A stretch of 64,000 nt of DNA from positions 209,919,934 through 209,983,933 of the forward strand of contig CP136063.1 in NCBI GenBank assembly GCA_032622095.1, written 5' to 3'. This DNA comes from Siphonodentalium dalli (Eukaryota > Mollusca > Scaphopoda > Gadilida > Siphonodentaliidae). The translations under genes were made by a program, and so were the position numbers. Under the pieces are notes generated by a model. That model saw only the letters and a program-made list of their open reading frames with translations, did no database searches and was not told the origin of the DNA. Of the stretch, positions 1-9,522 are shown piece by piece (positions within the stretch are counted from its first letter, which is position 1; every line of letters begins with the position of its first letter).

Positions 1-39
1 TAATCGAAACAAAAAAAATATTTTTTTTAATATTTAAAT

Positions 40-285
40 ATGGTCCTGGCGGATCATAGGCTATGGTACCGCTCCTTATTCGGGCCGTGCACGCCATACC
101 AATATCGACTTACGGGACCAGAGAAATGGTCGGGTGCGAGAGACGCCATCTTAACTCAATGGGGTCGCACTTTCTTCCCACTCAAAACACGGAAAGTGGA
201 CACAAAAGAACCATCAATCGAACGCATCTTCCCCTTGATAATAATTATTGTAATCGCAGTCCTCGTAAGACTCTTCTTGTGGTAG
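40..285 (+). CDS. Flavin-containing monooxygenase, C-terminal end (partial, last exon)
   Basis: FMOs are NADPH- and FAD-dependent ER enzymes that oxygenate soft nucleophiles (N, S) in xenobiotics. Only the C-terminal tail is here. About residues 13-43 read LFGPCTPYQYRLTGP, then KW.GARDAILTQW and PLKTR, which is the signature C-terminal segment of animal FMOs. Residues 65-81 are a run of hydrophobic residues ending at the stop, matching the family's C-terminal membrane anchor. The FAD and NADPH motifs lie in the N-terminal part, outside the window or absent. An in-frame TAA at 28-30 and a T-rich tract at 21-28 suggest an intron just upstream. However, the first AG after that tract is at 58-59, inside the homologous-looking sequence, so the true exon start is either 60 or is lost. 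An ATTAAA at 553 is a possible variant poly(A) signal. Family identity is strong; whether the gene is intact cannot be judged. Confidence 0.85.
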   Translation: MVLADHRLWYRSLFGPCTPYQYRLTGPEKWSGARDAILTQWGRTFFPLKTRKVDTKEPSIERIFPLIIIIVIAVLVRLFLW

Positions 286-834
286 TCGACTCCCTACCCA
301 TAAGCAATTTTTATTATATGATTGCCTATAAAATGGCGGGAAATTACAGAAACGTAAATCGTTGTATGTATCTCTTAGAAGTTATAGTGAAATACGATTT
401 TATTATTTCGTTGAAGCTTTTTGTTATTTCGCTGTATAGCTTGTCGAATGACGTTATCACTTGAAAGCGGTTTTCTACCTATCAACTGATCGATGTCACA
501 AATTTGGGTCAATCAGGTGTTGTTTTCCGCGTATTGTTTAATTTGTTGTGCTATTAAAAGTGAAAATGCTGCACAGTTTAGCTAATTTACGCATTAACAA
601 GGCGCATATGATAAAAAGAACAACTAAAGTTTAAGTTTGAATACCTCAAACATCTCATTTCTGTCTGGAAAGAAATATCGAATTTTCACTCGCGGTTTGC
701 AGCCGCACGTGAATATTCGATATTATTTCCCAGACACTGATGAGATATTTCGGTATTGAAACAAAAACTCTGGGTGTTCTCTATGTTTTAGTCAGATGCG
801 TGGAGGAAACCCGAAAAAAACTACATGTATTTAA
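286..834. other. FMO 3' flank, no recognised gene
   Basis: This AT-rich stretch lies between the FMO stop codon and the first MITE. Forward ORFs here are short and show no family features. It probably contains the FMO 3' UTR. The 655-745 segment has short inverted matches (GAATTTTCACTCGCGG and CGTGAATATTCGA), which form a weak hairpin. Confidence 0.4.
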
Positions 835-1052
835 TGGGGTACTGCACACTAAATCCGCCATTTATGGGACCATCTCCTTTTATACTCAACAGAGAATGAA
901 TATGAATAAATGCAACACTTGAATGAATATGAGTCATGGTTTAGTGCAAGACACACTCATTTGCTCTATGAACGATGCAGACAAATTGGTAATGATAATG
1001 AAAATGAATTTATTAATACAAGGCCGGAATGTATGTACAGTACAGTACCCCT
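835..1052. mobile_element. Small MITE with TTAA target site
   Basis: The 5' end reads TGGGGTACTGCAC directly after TTAA (831-834). The 3' end reads GTACAGTACCCCT directly before TTAA (1053-1056). These ends are imperfect terminal inverted repeats, and the flanking TTAA is the target used by piggyBac-like transposases. The element is about 218 bp and has no coding capacity. Its termini match the larger element at 35,784-36,375, so both probably belong to one family. The interior was not aligned between the two copies. Confidence 0.6.
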
Positions 1053-1056
1053 TTAA

Positions 1057-1489
1057 CCATTATCCAGAAAAGCATTATTTCAAATTGGATGCATTTACGA
1101 AAAACAGTGGAAACAGTATGAAATAGCCTGGAACTATTATTCCATTAGCACCCATTTGGTCACAATTACCTATATACATGTAAATGAGTAGTAGTTAAAC
1201 TATAATTTCAACAAAACCCCCTGAAATTGCACTCTCGTTGTGCCTAGTTGCGTATACGACCATTAAGGGCAACCTTTCCGAAGCATGATGATATCAAACA
1301 TGCGTCATCCATTGATTATCAACAATACAGTTGTACCCCTAACCGGCTGAGCCACCAAGGCCCCCGGTCACCCTTTCGTGACACACAACATCTGAACTGC
1401 GCAAAGATGTAAACAACCAGTCCCCTATTTGTCCCGAACAAATCGCCGATAAACAAACGAGAAATATTTCGTCAACGAGATTCATTTAT
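1057..1489. other. Non-coding stretch with possible tRNA-like A box
   Basis: No ORF of note. On the minus strand, near 1,326-1,366, the sequence reads TTGGTGGCTCAGCCGGTTAG, which resembles a tRNA A box (TRGCNNAGYNGG). No convincing B box follows, so at most this is a truncated tRNA-derived SINE. Confidence 0.3.
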
Positions 1490-3625
1490 TAAATTTATAT
1501 TAAAGATACGTATAAGTCGTTACGGTGTCTGTATTAAAGAGTCATATATGTCATTACGGAGTCTATTTTAAAGATTTGTATACATCATTATGGAGTCTAT
1601 TTTAAAGATTTGTATACGTCGTTACGGAGTCTATATTAAAGATTTGTATACATCATTATGGAGTCTATTTTAAAGATTTGTATACGTCGTTATGGAGTCT
1701 ATATTAAAGATTCGTATACGTCATTACAGAGTCTATATTACAGATTTATATACGTCGTTACAGAGTCTAGATTAAAGATTTGAATACGTCGTTACGGAGT
1801 CTATATTAAAGATTTGTATACATACGTCGTTATGGAGTCTATATTAAAGATTCGTATACGTCGTTATGGTGTCTATATTAAAGATTTATATACGTCGTTA
1901 CAGAGTCTATATTAAAGATTTGAATACGTCGTTACGGAGTCTATATTAAAGATTCGTATAGGTCGTTACGGAGTGTATATTAAATATTCATATATGTCGT
2001 CATGGAGTCTGTATTAAATATTTGTATACATCGTTACGGAGTCTATACTAAAGATTTGTATACATCATTATGGAGTCTATTTTAAAGATTTGTATACATC
2101 GTTACGGAGTCTATATTAAAGATTTGTATACATCATTATGGAGTCTATTTTAAAGATTTGTATACGTCGTTACGGAGTCTATATTAAAGATTCGTATACG
2201 TCGTTACAGAGTCTATATTAAAGATTTGAATACGTCGTTACAGAGTCTATATTAAAGATTCGTATACGTCGTTACGGAGTGTATATTAAATATTCATATA
2301 TGTCGTCATGGAGTCTGTATTAAATATTTGTATACATCGTTACGGAGTCTATACTAAAGATTTGTATACATCATTATGGAGTCTATTTTAAAGATTTGTA
2401 TACATCGTTACGGAGTCTATATTAAAGATTTGTATACATCATTATGGAGTCTATTTTAAAGATTTGTATACGTCGTTACGGAGTCTATATTAAAGATTCG
2501 TATACGTCGTTACAGAGTATATTAAAGATTTGAATACGTCGTTACAGAGTCTATATTAAAGATTCGTATACGTCGTTACGGAGTGTACATTAAAGATTCA
2601 TATATGTCGTCATGGAGTCTGTATTAAATATTTGTATACATCGTTACGGAGTCTATATTAAAGATTTGTATACATCATTATGGAGTCTATTTTAAAGATT
2701 TGTATACGTCGTTACGGAGTCTATATTAAAGATTTGTATACATCATTATGGAGTCTATTTTAAATATTTGTATACGTCGTTACGGAGTCTATATTAAAGA
2801 TTCGTATACGTCGTTACAGAGTCTATATTAAAGATTTGTATACGTCATTACGGAGTCTATATTAAAGATTCGTATACGTCGTTGTGTAGTCTGTATTAAA
2901 GATTCGTATATGTCGTTATGGAGTTTATATTAAAAATTCGTATGGTCTATATTAATGATAAGTATATGCCGATAACTGAGTCTATATTAATGACACGTAT
3001 ACGTCGTTATGGTGTCTATTAAATATACCTATATATCGGTACAGAGTCTGTATTAAACATACGTATACGTCGTTACGGAGTCTGTATTAAAGATTCGTAT
3101 ACATCGTTATGGAGTCTGCATTAAAGATTCGTATACATCGTTAGGGAGTCTATATTGAAGATACGTATACGCCAATACAGAGTCTATATTAAGGATACAT
3201 ATACGTTGTTACGGAGTCTGTATTAAAGAATCGTATACATCGTTAGGAGTCTGTATTAAAGAATCGTATACATCGTCTGGAGTCTGTATTAAAGATTCGT
3301 ATACATCGTTAGAGAGTCGCTATTAAAGACACACGTCGTTACGGAGTCTGTATTAAAGATAAGTATGCGTTGTTACAGAGTCTATATTAAATATACGAAT
3401 ACGTCGTTATTGAGTCTGTATTAAAGATTTGTATACGTTGTTAGGGAGTTTATATTAAAGATACGTATACGTCGTTATTGAGTCTGTATTAAAGATTTGT
3501 ATACGTTGTTAGGGAGTTTATATTAAAGATACGTATACGTCGTTATTGAGTCTGTATTAAAGATATGTATACGTCGTTACGGAGTCTATATTAAAGATAC
3601 GTATATGTCATTAGGGAGTTCGTAT
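1490..3625. repeat. 34-bp satellite array with ~306-bp higher-order unit
   Basis: About 60 head-to-tail copies of a ~34-bp monomer, with core GAGTCTATATTAAAGATT then GTATACGTCGTTACG. Variants alternate TACATCATTATGG with TACGTCGTTACGG. A marked variant (ATTCATATATGTCGTCATGG) recurs near 1,986, 2,291 and 2,597, which is a spacing of about 305 bp or nine monomers. This shows a higher-order repeat present about three times. The array degrades after 2,900, where monomers become more divergent and some are shortened. No ORF spans it. Confidence 0.95.
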
Positions 3626-3637
3626 ACTAGACACATT

Positions 3638-3836
3638 TCGCATAATGAACTACTACTGATAAGAATTATGAATGGCTTATAGTAGCCGCAAAATGACCTA
3701 CTACTGATAAGAATTACGAATGGCGTACAGTAGTTGCATATGAACTACTACTGATAAGAATTGCGAATGGCTTATAGTAGTCGCATAATGAACTACTACT
3801 AATAAGAATTACGAATATCTAATAATAGTTGTAAAG
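3638..3836. repeat. 48-bp tandem repeat, 4 copies
   Basis: Four units of about 48 bp, each carrying GAACTACTACTGATAAGAAT and ending in a TATAGTAG-type motif. CTACTACT and AGTAG make each unit partly self-complementary. The block sits between the satellite and the palindrome at 3,842. Confidence 0.85.
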
Positions 3837-3841
3837 TTTTC

Positions 3842-4800
3842 GGATGGGATATGGGACAAAACGACAATCTGCGGGACAGAATTTCAAATTGCGTGGGACG
3901 GCCGATATCTCGAGGAATACAGGGCGTAGTGGGCTCATTTTGGTGTCTAACGAAAGGTCCACACTCGCCCTATCCACACATATTAACCCCACCACTGACC
4001 GAACACCAGAAGTTGCATTATGTGATCGACAACTGACCTAACATGGGGTGGAATTTGGGATAGAATGACAATCTGCGGGACAGGATTTTCAAATTGCGTG
4101 GGACGGACGATATCTCGAGGAATACAGCGCGTAGAGGGCTACTTTTGGTGGCTAACGAAAGGTCCACATTCGCCCTATCCACACATATTAACCCCGCCAC
4201 TGACCGGACACCGGAAGTTACATTATTCGGTCGACAACTGACCTAACATAAAATGACACAAACACGAAAAACTGCGTTCGACATTAATGTTTAGAATTTA
4301 GATTTCTCGATGAATACACTAGTAAACGACAAGTTTTAGGTATCAAATAACGCAGTGGAATAATGTGCATTCGTTTTTAGCTACAATATGGCTGTTTTAG
4401 TGCGAATATTGTAATGGCGAACACGCAAACACGCTCCGATAAAACAGCTAAAAATAGACTCGATGTTTACAATTACAGGATCGATTTCAGCCGGTATATT
4501 CAATATAATGGGGCGTATAGTATATCAACATGTAGAATTAGTCACAGGGAATGTATTTTTTTCCAAATGGGTCCACCAGGCGGTGAAATTGTTGCAGAAA
4601 TTCGCTCCAAGATATTCGCACTTATTTTTATTTCAGTTGTGACTAAAAGCCCAGATGCCGGAGCCCAGCGACTAAAAGCCAAGTAACAAAATAGATCAAC
4701 TGGTTTGAACGAATGAATATGTCAATGGTAAGACTATTCAAAATAATATTCAAATCAAATAGTGTTTATAGACTTAAAAACTTATGTGTCCGCAATTCAT
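3842..4800 (+). repeat. Fold-back palindrome I, left arm
   Basis: This arm is the inverted counterpart of 6,890-7,806. It starts GATGGGATATGGGAC and contains two direct subrepeats of about 200 bp (about 3,845-4,040 and 4,045-4,255). Each subrepeat includes ATCTGCGGGACAG, TATCTCGAGGAATACAG and CACACATATTAACCCC. The arm continues through a 90-codon ORF at 4,414-4,686 and ends in TTTATAGACTTAAAAACTTATG before the internal array. Arms made of direct subrepeats are the hallmark of Foldback-type elements. Confidence 0.85.
4414..4686 (+). CDS. Hypothetical 90-aa ORF, left palindrome arm copy
   Basis: The ORF starts MANTQTRSDKTAKNR and ends at TAA after SPDAGAQRLKAK. I recognise no domain. It has a basic, polar N-terminus, a central MGPPGGEIVAEIRSK segment and a short hydrophobic run (IFALIFISVV). 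The other arm carries the same ORF at 6,978-7,280. The two copies differ by only a few substitutions and by loss of this stop codon. The shared frame may simply reflect recent duplication or gene conversion, so real coding is doubtful. Confidence 0.25.
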   Translation: MANTQTRSDKTAKNRLDVYNYRIDFSRYIQYNGAYSISTCRISHRECIFFQMGPPGGEIVAEIRSKIFALIFISVVTKSPDAGAQRLKAK

Positions 4801-6900
4801 ATGCGGTGGAGGTTCTCATATTATCTGCCAGTCATACGCGGGGGAGGTTCTGATATGAACATATTATCTGTCGGTCATACGCGGTGGAGGTTCATATTAT
4901 CCGCCGGTCATACGCGAGGGAAGTTCTCATATTATCCTCCGGTCATACGCGGGGGACGTTCTGATATGAACATATTATCTGCCGGTCATACGCGGTGGAG
5001 GTTCATATTATCCACCGGTCATACGCGAGGGAGGTTCTCATATTATCCTCCGGTCATACGTTGGGGAGGTTCTCATATGAACATATTATCCGCCGGTCAT
5101 ATCCTCCCTCGCGTATGACCGGTGGCTAATATGAGAACCTCCCTCGCATATGACCGGCGGATAATATGTTCATATGAGAACCTCCACCATGTATGACCGG
5201 CGGATAATATCTTCATATGAGAATCTCCCCTACGTATGACCGGTGGATAATATGAACCTCCACCGAGTTTGACCGGCGGATAATATGTTCATATCAGAAC
5301 CTCCCCCACCTATGACCGAAGGATAATATGAGAACTTCCCTCGCGTATGACCGGCGGATAATATGAACCTCCACCGCGTATGACCGGCGGATAATATGTT
5401 CATATGAGAACCTCCACCGCGTATGACCGGTGGATAATATGAACCTCCACCGCGTATGACCGGCGAATAATATGTTCATATCAGAACCTCCCCCACGTAT
5501 GACCGGAGGATAATATGAGAACCTCCCTCGCGTATGATCGGCGGATAATATGAACCTCCACCGCGTATGACCGGCGGATAATATGTTCACATGAGAACCT
5601 CCACCGCATATGACCGGTGGATTATATGAACCTCAACCGCGTATGACCGGCGAATAATATGTTCATATCAGAACCTCCCCCACGTATGACCGGAGCATAA
5701 TATGAGAACCTCCCTCGCGTATGACTGGCAGATAATATGAACCTCCACCGCGTATGACCGGCAGATAATATGTTCATATGAGAACCTCCCCTACGTATGA
5801 CTGAAGGATAATATGAGACCCTCCCTCGCGTATGACCGGTGGATAATATGAGAACCTCCCTCGCGTATGACCGGCGGATAATATGTTCATATGAGAACCT
5901 CCACCGCGTATGACCGGCGGATAATATGTTCATATGAGAACCTCCCCCACGTATGATGGGTGGATAATACGAACCTCCACCGCGTATGACCGGCGGACAA
6001 TATGTTCATGACGGAACCTCCCCCACCTATGACCGAAGGATAAAATGAGAACTTCCCTCGCGTATGACCGGCGGATAATATGAACCTCCACCGCGTATGA
6101 CTGGCGGATAATATGTTCATATGAGAACCTCCACCGCGTATGACCGGTGGATAATATGAACCTCCACCGCGTATGACCGGCGAATAATATGTTCATATCA
6201 GAACCTCCCCCAAGTATGACCGGAGGATAATATGAGAACCTCCCTCGCATATGTGACCGGTGGATAATATGAACCTCCATCGCGTATGACCAGCAGATAA
6301 TATGTTCATATGACAACCTCCCCTACGTATGACTGGAGGATAATATGAGAAACTCCCTCGCGTATGACCGGTGGATAATATGAGAACCTCCCTCGCATAT
6401 GACCGGCGGATAATATGTTCATATGAGAACCTCCACCACGTATGACCGGCGGATAATATGTTCATATGAGAACCTCCCCTACGTATGACGGGTGGATAAT
6501 ATGAACCTCCACCGCGTATGACCGGCGAATAATATGTTCATATCAGAACCTCCCCCACGTATGACCGGTGGATAATATGAACCTCCACCGCGTATGACCG
6601 GCGAATAATATGTTCATATCAGAACCTCCCCCATGTATGACCGGAGGATAATATGAGAACCTCCCTCGCGTATGACCGGCGAATAATATGAACCTCCACC
6701 GTGTATGACCGGCAGATAATATGTTCATATGAGAACCTCCCCTACGTATGACCGGAGGATAATATGAGAACCTCCCTCGCGTATGACCGGCGGATAATAT
6801 GAACCTCCACCGCGTATGACCGGCAGATAATATGTTCATATGAGAACCTCCCCCGCGTATGACTGGCAGATAATATGAGAACTTCCACCGCATATGAATG
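4795..6900. repeat. 33/35/43-bp minisatellite in 111-bp higher-order units, with orientation switch
   Basis: Monomers share CGGTCATACGCG, a GGAGGTTC block and CATATTATC. Three length variants (43, 33 and 35 bp) follow each other to make a 111-bp higher-order unit. From about 4,795 to 5,105 the units point forward. From about 5,110 to 6,900 they point in reverse, so the array itself is an asymmetric palindrome. The switch lies near 5,095-5,125, where CCGGTCAT meets GTATGACCGG. Because 111 is a multiple of three, long in-frame ORFs run through the array on the minus strand (for example 5,930-6,316); they are artefacts of periodicity. Confidence 0.95.
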
Positions 6901-7806
6901 GCGGACACATAAGTTTTTAAGTCTATAAACACTATTTGATTTGAATATTCTTTTGAATAGTCTTACCATTGACATATTCATTCGTTCAAACCAGTTGATC
7001 TATTTTGTAACTTGGCTTTTAGTCGCTGGGCTCCGGCATCTGGGCTTTTAGTCACAACTGAAATAAAAATAAGTGCGAATATCTTGGAGCGAATTTCTGC
7101 AACAATTTCACCGCCTGGTGGACCCATTTGGAAAAAAATACATTCCCTGTGTCTAATTCTACATTTTGATATACTATACGCCCCATTATATTGAATATAC
7201 CGGCTGAAATCGATCCTGTAATTGTGAACATCGAGTCTATTTTTAGCTGTTTTATCGGAGCGTGTTTGCGTGTTCGCCATTACAATATTCGCACTAAAAC
7301 AGCCATAGTGTAGCTAAAAACGAATGCACAGTATTCCACTGCGTTATTTGATACCTAAAACTTGTTGTTTGCTAGTGTATTCATCGATAAATCTAAATTC
7401 TAAACATTAATGTCGAACGCAGTTTTTCGTGTTTGTGGCATTTTATGTTAGGTCAGTTGTCGGCCAAATAATGTAACTTTCGGTGTCCGGTCAGTGGCGG
7501 GGTTAATATGTGTGGATAGGGCGAACGTGGACCTTTCGTTAGACACCAAAAGTAGCCCTCTATGCGCTGTATTGTCATTCTATCCCAAATTCCACCCCAT
7601 GTTAGGTCAGTTGTCGATCAAATAATGCAACTTCTGGTGTTCGGTCAGTGGCGGGGTTAATATGTTTGGATAGGGCGAACGTGGGCCTTTCGTTAGACAA
7701 CAAACTGAGCCCCCTACGCCCTGTATTCCTCGATATATCGGCCGTCCCACGCAATTTGAAATTCTGTCCCGCAGATTGTCGTATTGTCCCATATCCCATC
7801 CCATCC
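6890..7806 (-). repeat. Fold-back palindrome I, right arm
   Basis: This is the reverse complement of the left arm. It includes the 100-codon version of the arm ORF and the two subrepeats, which appear here at about 7,436-7,605 and 7,606-7,806. The subrepeat nearer the array lacks roughly 60 bp relative to the left arm, near 7,570. The outer end reads CATATCCCATCCCATCCCGC. No target-site duplication was obvious by eye. Confidence 0.85.
6978..7280 (-). CDS. Hypothetical 100-aa ORF, right palindrome arm copy
   Basis: This is the right-arm copy of the ORF at 4,414-4,686, with scattered substitutions (for example DVHNYR against DVYNYR). The left-arm TAA is TTA here, so the frame runs ten residues further, to RSTGLNE. 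No domain is recognised. See the left-arm entry for caveats. Confidence 0.25.
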   Translation of the reverse strand: MANTQTRSDKTAKNRLDVHNYRIDFSRYIQYNGAYSISKCRIRHRECIFFQMGPPGGEIVAEIRSKIFALIFISVVTKSPDAGAQRLKAKLQNRSTGLNE

Positions 7807-8255
7807 CGCAGATTGTCATGTCCCCGTTTTTGGCGCTTTCATCACAGTAACGTGTGAAACGCACGTCATGTGAATGTCTCAGGTTTATTATGTTTGTTCT
7901 AATTCACCATTAGACGCCGCAATTCGGATGACGCGCTGCTCGCTACGCCGTCTGCAGTGAATGCAATTTAACGCCATTAACCAGGTATTTATTAAATACT
8001 CATTGGCGAGTATCTCTTTTGGAAAATGTTCAGATAATTAGTACAACAATAGGCCCTTTGTTGGATTTATTATCTATATGTTTACAACCAATCAATATGA
8101 ATCCTTCTGAACTTGTATCATCTGTCCTCTGCTTTTATTTACTGAACATCCCTCCAGATAAAAATGATTTCTATTTACCATTTCGATTTATACTTTAATA
8201 ACTGAATCCATTCAAAAAGGAAAGGGGTAACGTTGAGACTCATTGTGATAATACA
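7807..8255. other. Spacer between palindrome I and minisatellite; candidate lectin poly(A) signal
   Basis: No ORF is supported. On the minus strand there are AATAAA hexamers at 8,134-8,139 and 8,066-8,071. They lie just beyond the minisatellite in the direction of the lectin transcript, so the array could be part of that gene's 3' UTR. This is inference only. Confidence 0.35.
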
Positions 8256-9320
8256 AGTCCACCATGTTCCCCTATATTATTCTATATGTCTATCTCAATA
8301 CCATTCCACCATGTTCCCTTTATTATTCTTATGTCTATCTCAATACCATTCCACCATGTTCCCTATATTATTCTTATGTCTATCTCAATACCATTCCACC
8401 ATGTTCCCCTATATTATTATATATGTCTATCCCAATACAATTCCACCATGTTCTCCTGGATTATTTTGTATGTCTATCTCAATACCATTCCACCATGTTC
8501 CCTATATTAATATATATGTCTATCTCAATACAATTCCACCATGTTCCCCTATATTATTCTAGATGTCTATCTAAATACCATTCCAACATGTTATTCTGGA
8601 TTATTCTATGTCTATCTCAACACAATTCCACCATGTTCTCCTGGAGTATTCTAGATGTCTATCTCAACACAATTCCACCATGTTCTCCTGGAGTATTCTA
8701 GATGTCTATCTCAATACCATTCCACCATGTTCCCCTATATTATTCTATGTCTATCTCAACACAATTCCACCATGTTCTCCTGGAGTATTCTAGATGTCTA
8801 TCTCAACACAATTCCACCATGTTCTCCTGGAGTATTCTAGATGTCTATCTCAATACCATTCCACCATGTTCCCCTATATTATTCGATATGTCTATCTAAA
8901 TACCATTCCACCATGTTCCCCTATATTATTCGATATGTCTATCTAAATACCATTCCACCATGTTCCCCTATATTATTCGATATGTCTATCTAAATACAAT
9001 TTCACAATGTTCTCCTATATTATTCTATATGTCTATCTAAATACCATTCCACCATGTTCCCCTATATTATTATATATGTCTATCTAAATACCATTCCACC
9101 ATGTTCCCCTATATTATTCGATATGTCTATCTAAATACGATTCCAACATGTTATTCTGGAATATTCTATGTCTATCTCAACACAATTCCACCATGTTCTC
9201 CTGGATTATTCTAGATGTCTATCTCAATACCATTCCACCATGTGCTCCTGGAGTATTCTAGATGTCTATCTCAATACCATTCCACCATGTGCTCCTGGAG
9301 TATTCTAGATGTCTATCTCA
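8256..9320. repeat. 47-bp minisatellite at the 3' end of the lectin exon
   Basis: About 22 head-to-tail copies of a ~47-bp unit with ATGTCTATCTCAATACCATT, CCACCATGTT and a CCCCTATATTATT or CTCCTGGAGTATT ending. The two endings define sub-types that appear in blocks. The unit's TCTAGATGTCTATCTCA is the reverse complement of the last codons and stop of the lectin exon, so the array begins inside the coding end. Forward ORFs through the array (8,233-8,899) are periodic artefacts. Confidence 0.95.
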
Positions 9321-9522
9321 CAGATGCAGTTGTGAGAGCTGCATGGTGTGTCGAGAATTTTGAGCCCGTTCGCTCGGTCTATCATCATGCAGCCATTGGA
9401 ACCGTTCGGCTCTCCGGATTGCCAATAAGCCCATGCAATCAACTCCCCGTCGAAGTACATCCAGGTCCCAGGGTGGCCGTTGTCAGTCCCATCCACTAGA
9501 AACTTTTGATGTCCAGAATTGG
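9305..9522 (-). CDS. C-type lectin domain, terminal exon (partial gene)
   Basis: C-type lectin domains bind carbohydrate, often with Ca2+, and are typically secreted or on membrane proteins. The exon starts after an acceptor reading TATTTCAG (AG at 9,523-9,524) and encodes 72 codons to a TAG. It shows the canonical second half of the fold: DGTDNGHPGTW, YFDGE, WQSGEPNGSNGCMMID, then TPCSSHNCICEI. The EPN motif typical of mannose-type Ca2+ site 2 is present. The usual WND triplet is replaced by ILD, so Ca2+ ligation may be impaired. Conserved Cys residues occur in NGC, TPC and CIC. The first half of the domain and any signal peptide should lie upstream on the minus strand, but I could not find them before 22 kb. 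It may be an orphan exon or follow a long intron. A GTG at 9,496 is not a start codon. Confidence 0.85.

Noticed and set aside
1490-3625. CRISPR-like array
   Set aside because: Units are contiguous with no unique spacers, there are no cas genes and the DNA is eukaryotic.
5294-6465. Long minus-strand ORFs of 77-129 codons with repeated GHTRWRF-type peptides
   Set aside because: The higher-order unit is 111 bp, a multiple of three, so open frames persist by periodicity. Frames open in several registers with no start or domain.
8233-8899. Plus-strand ORFs with repeated STMFP/IPPCSP peptides
   Set aside because: They are translations of the 47-bp minisatellite in all three frames; the only supported coding here is the lectin exon on the other strand.
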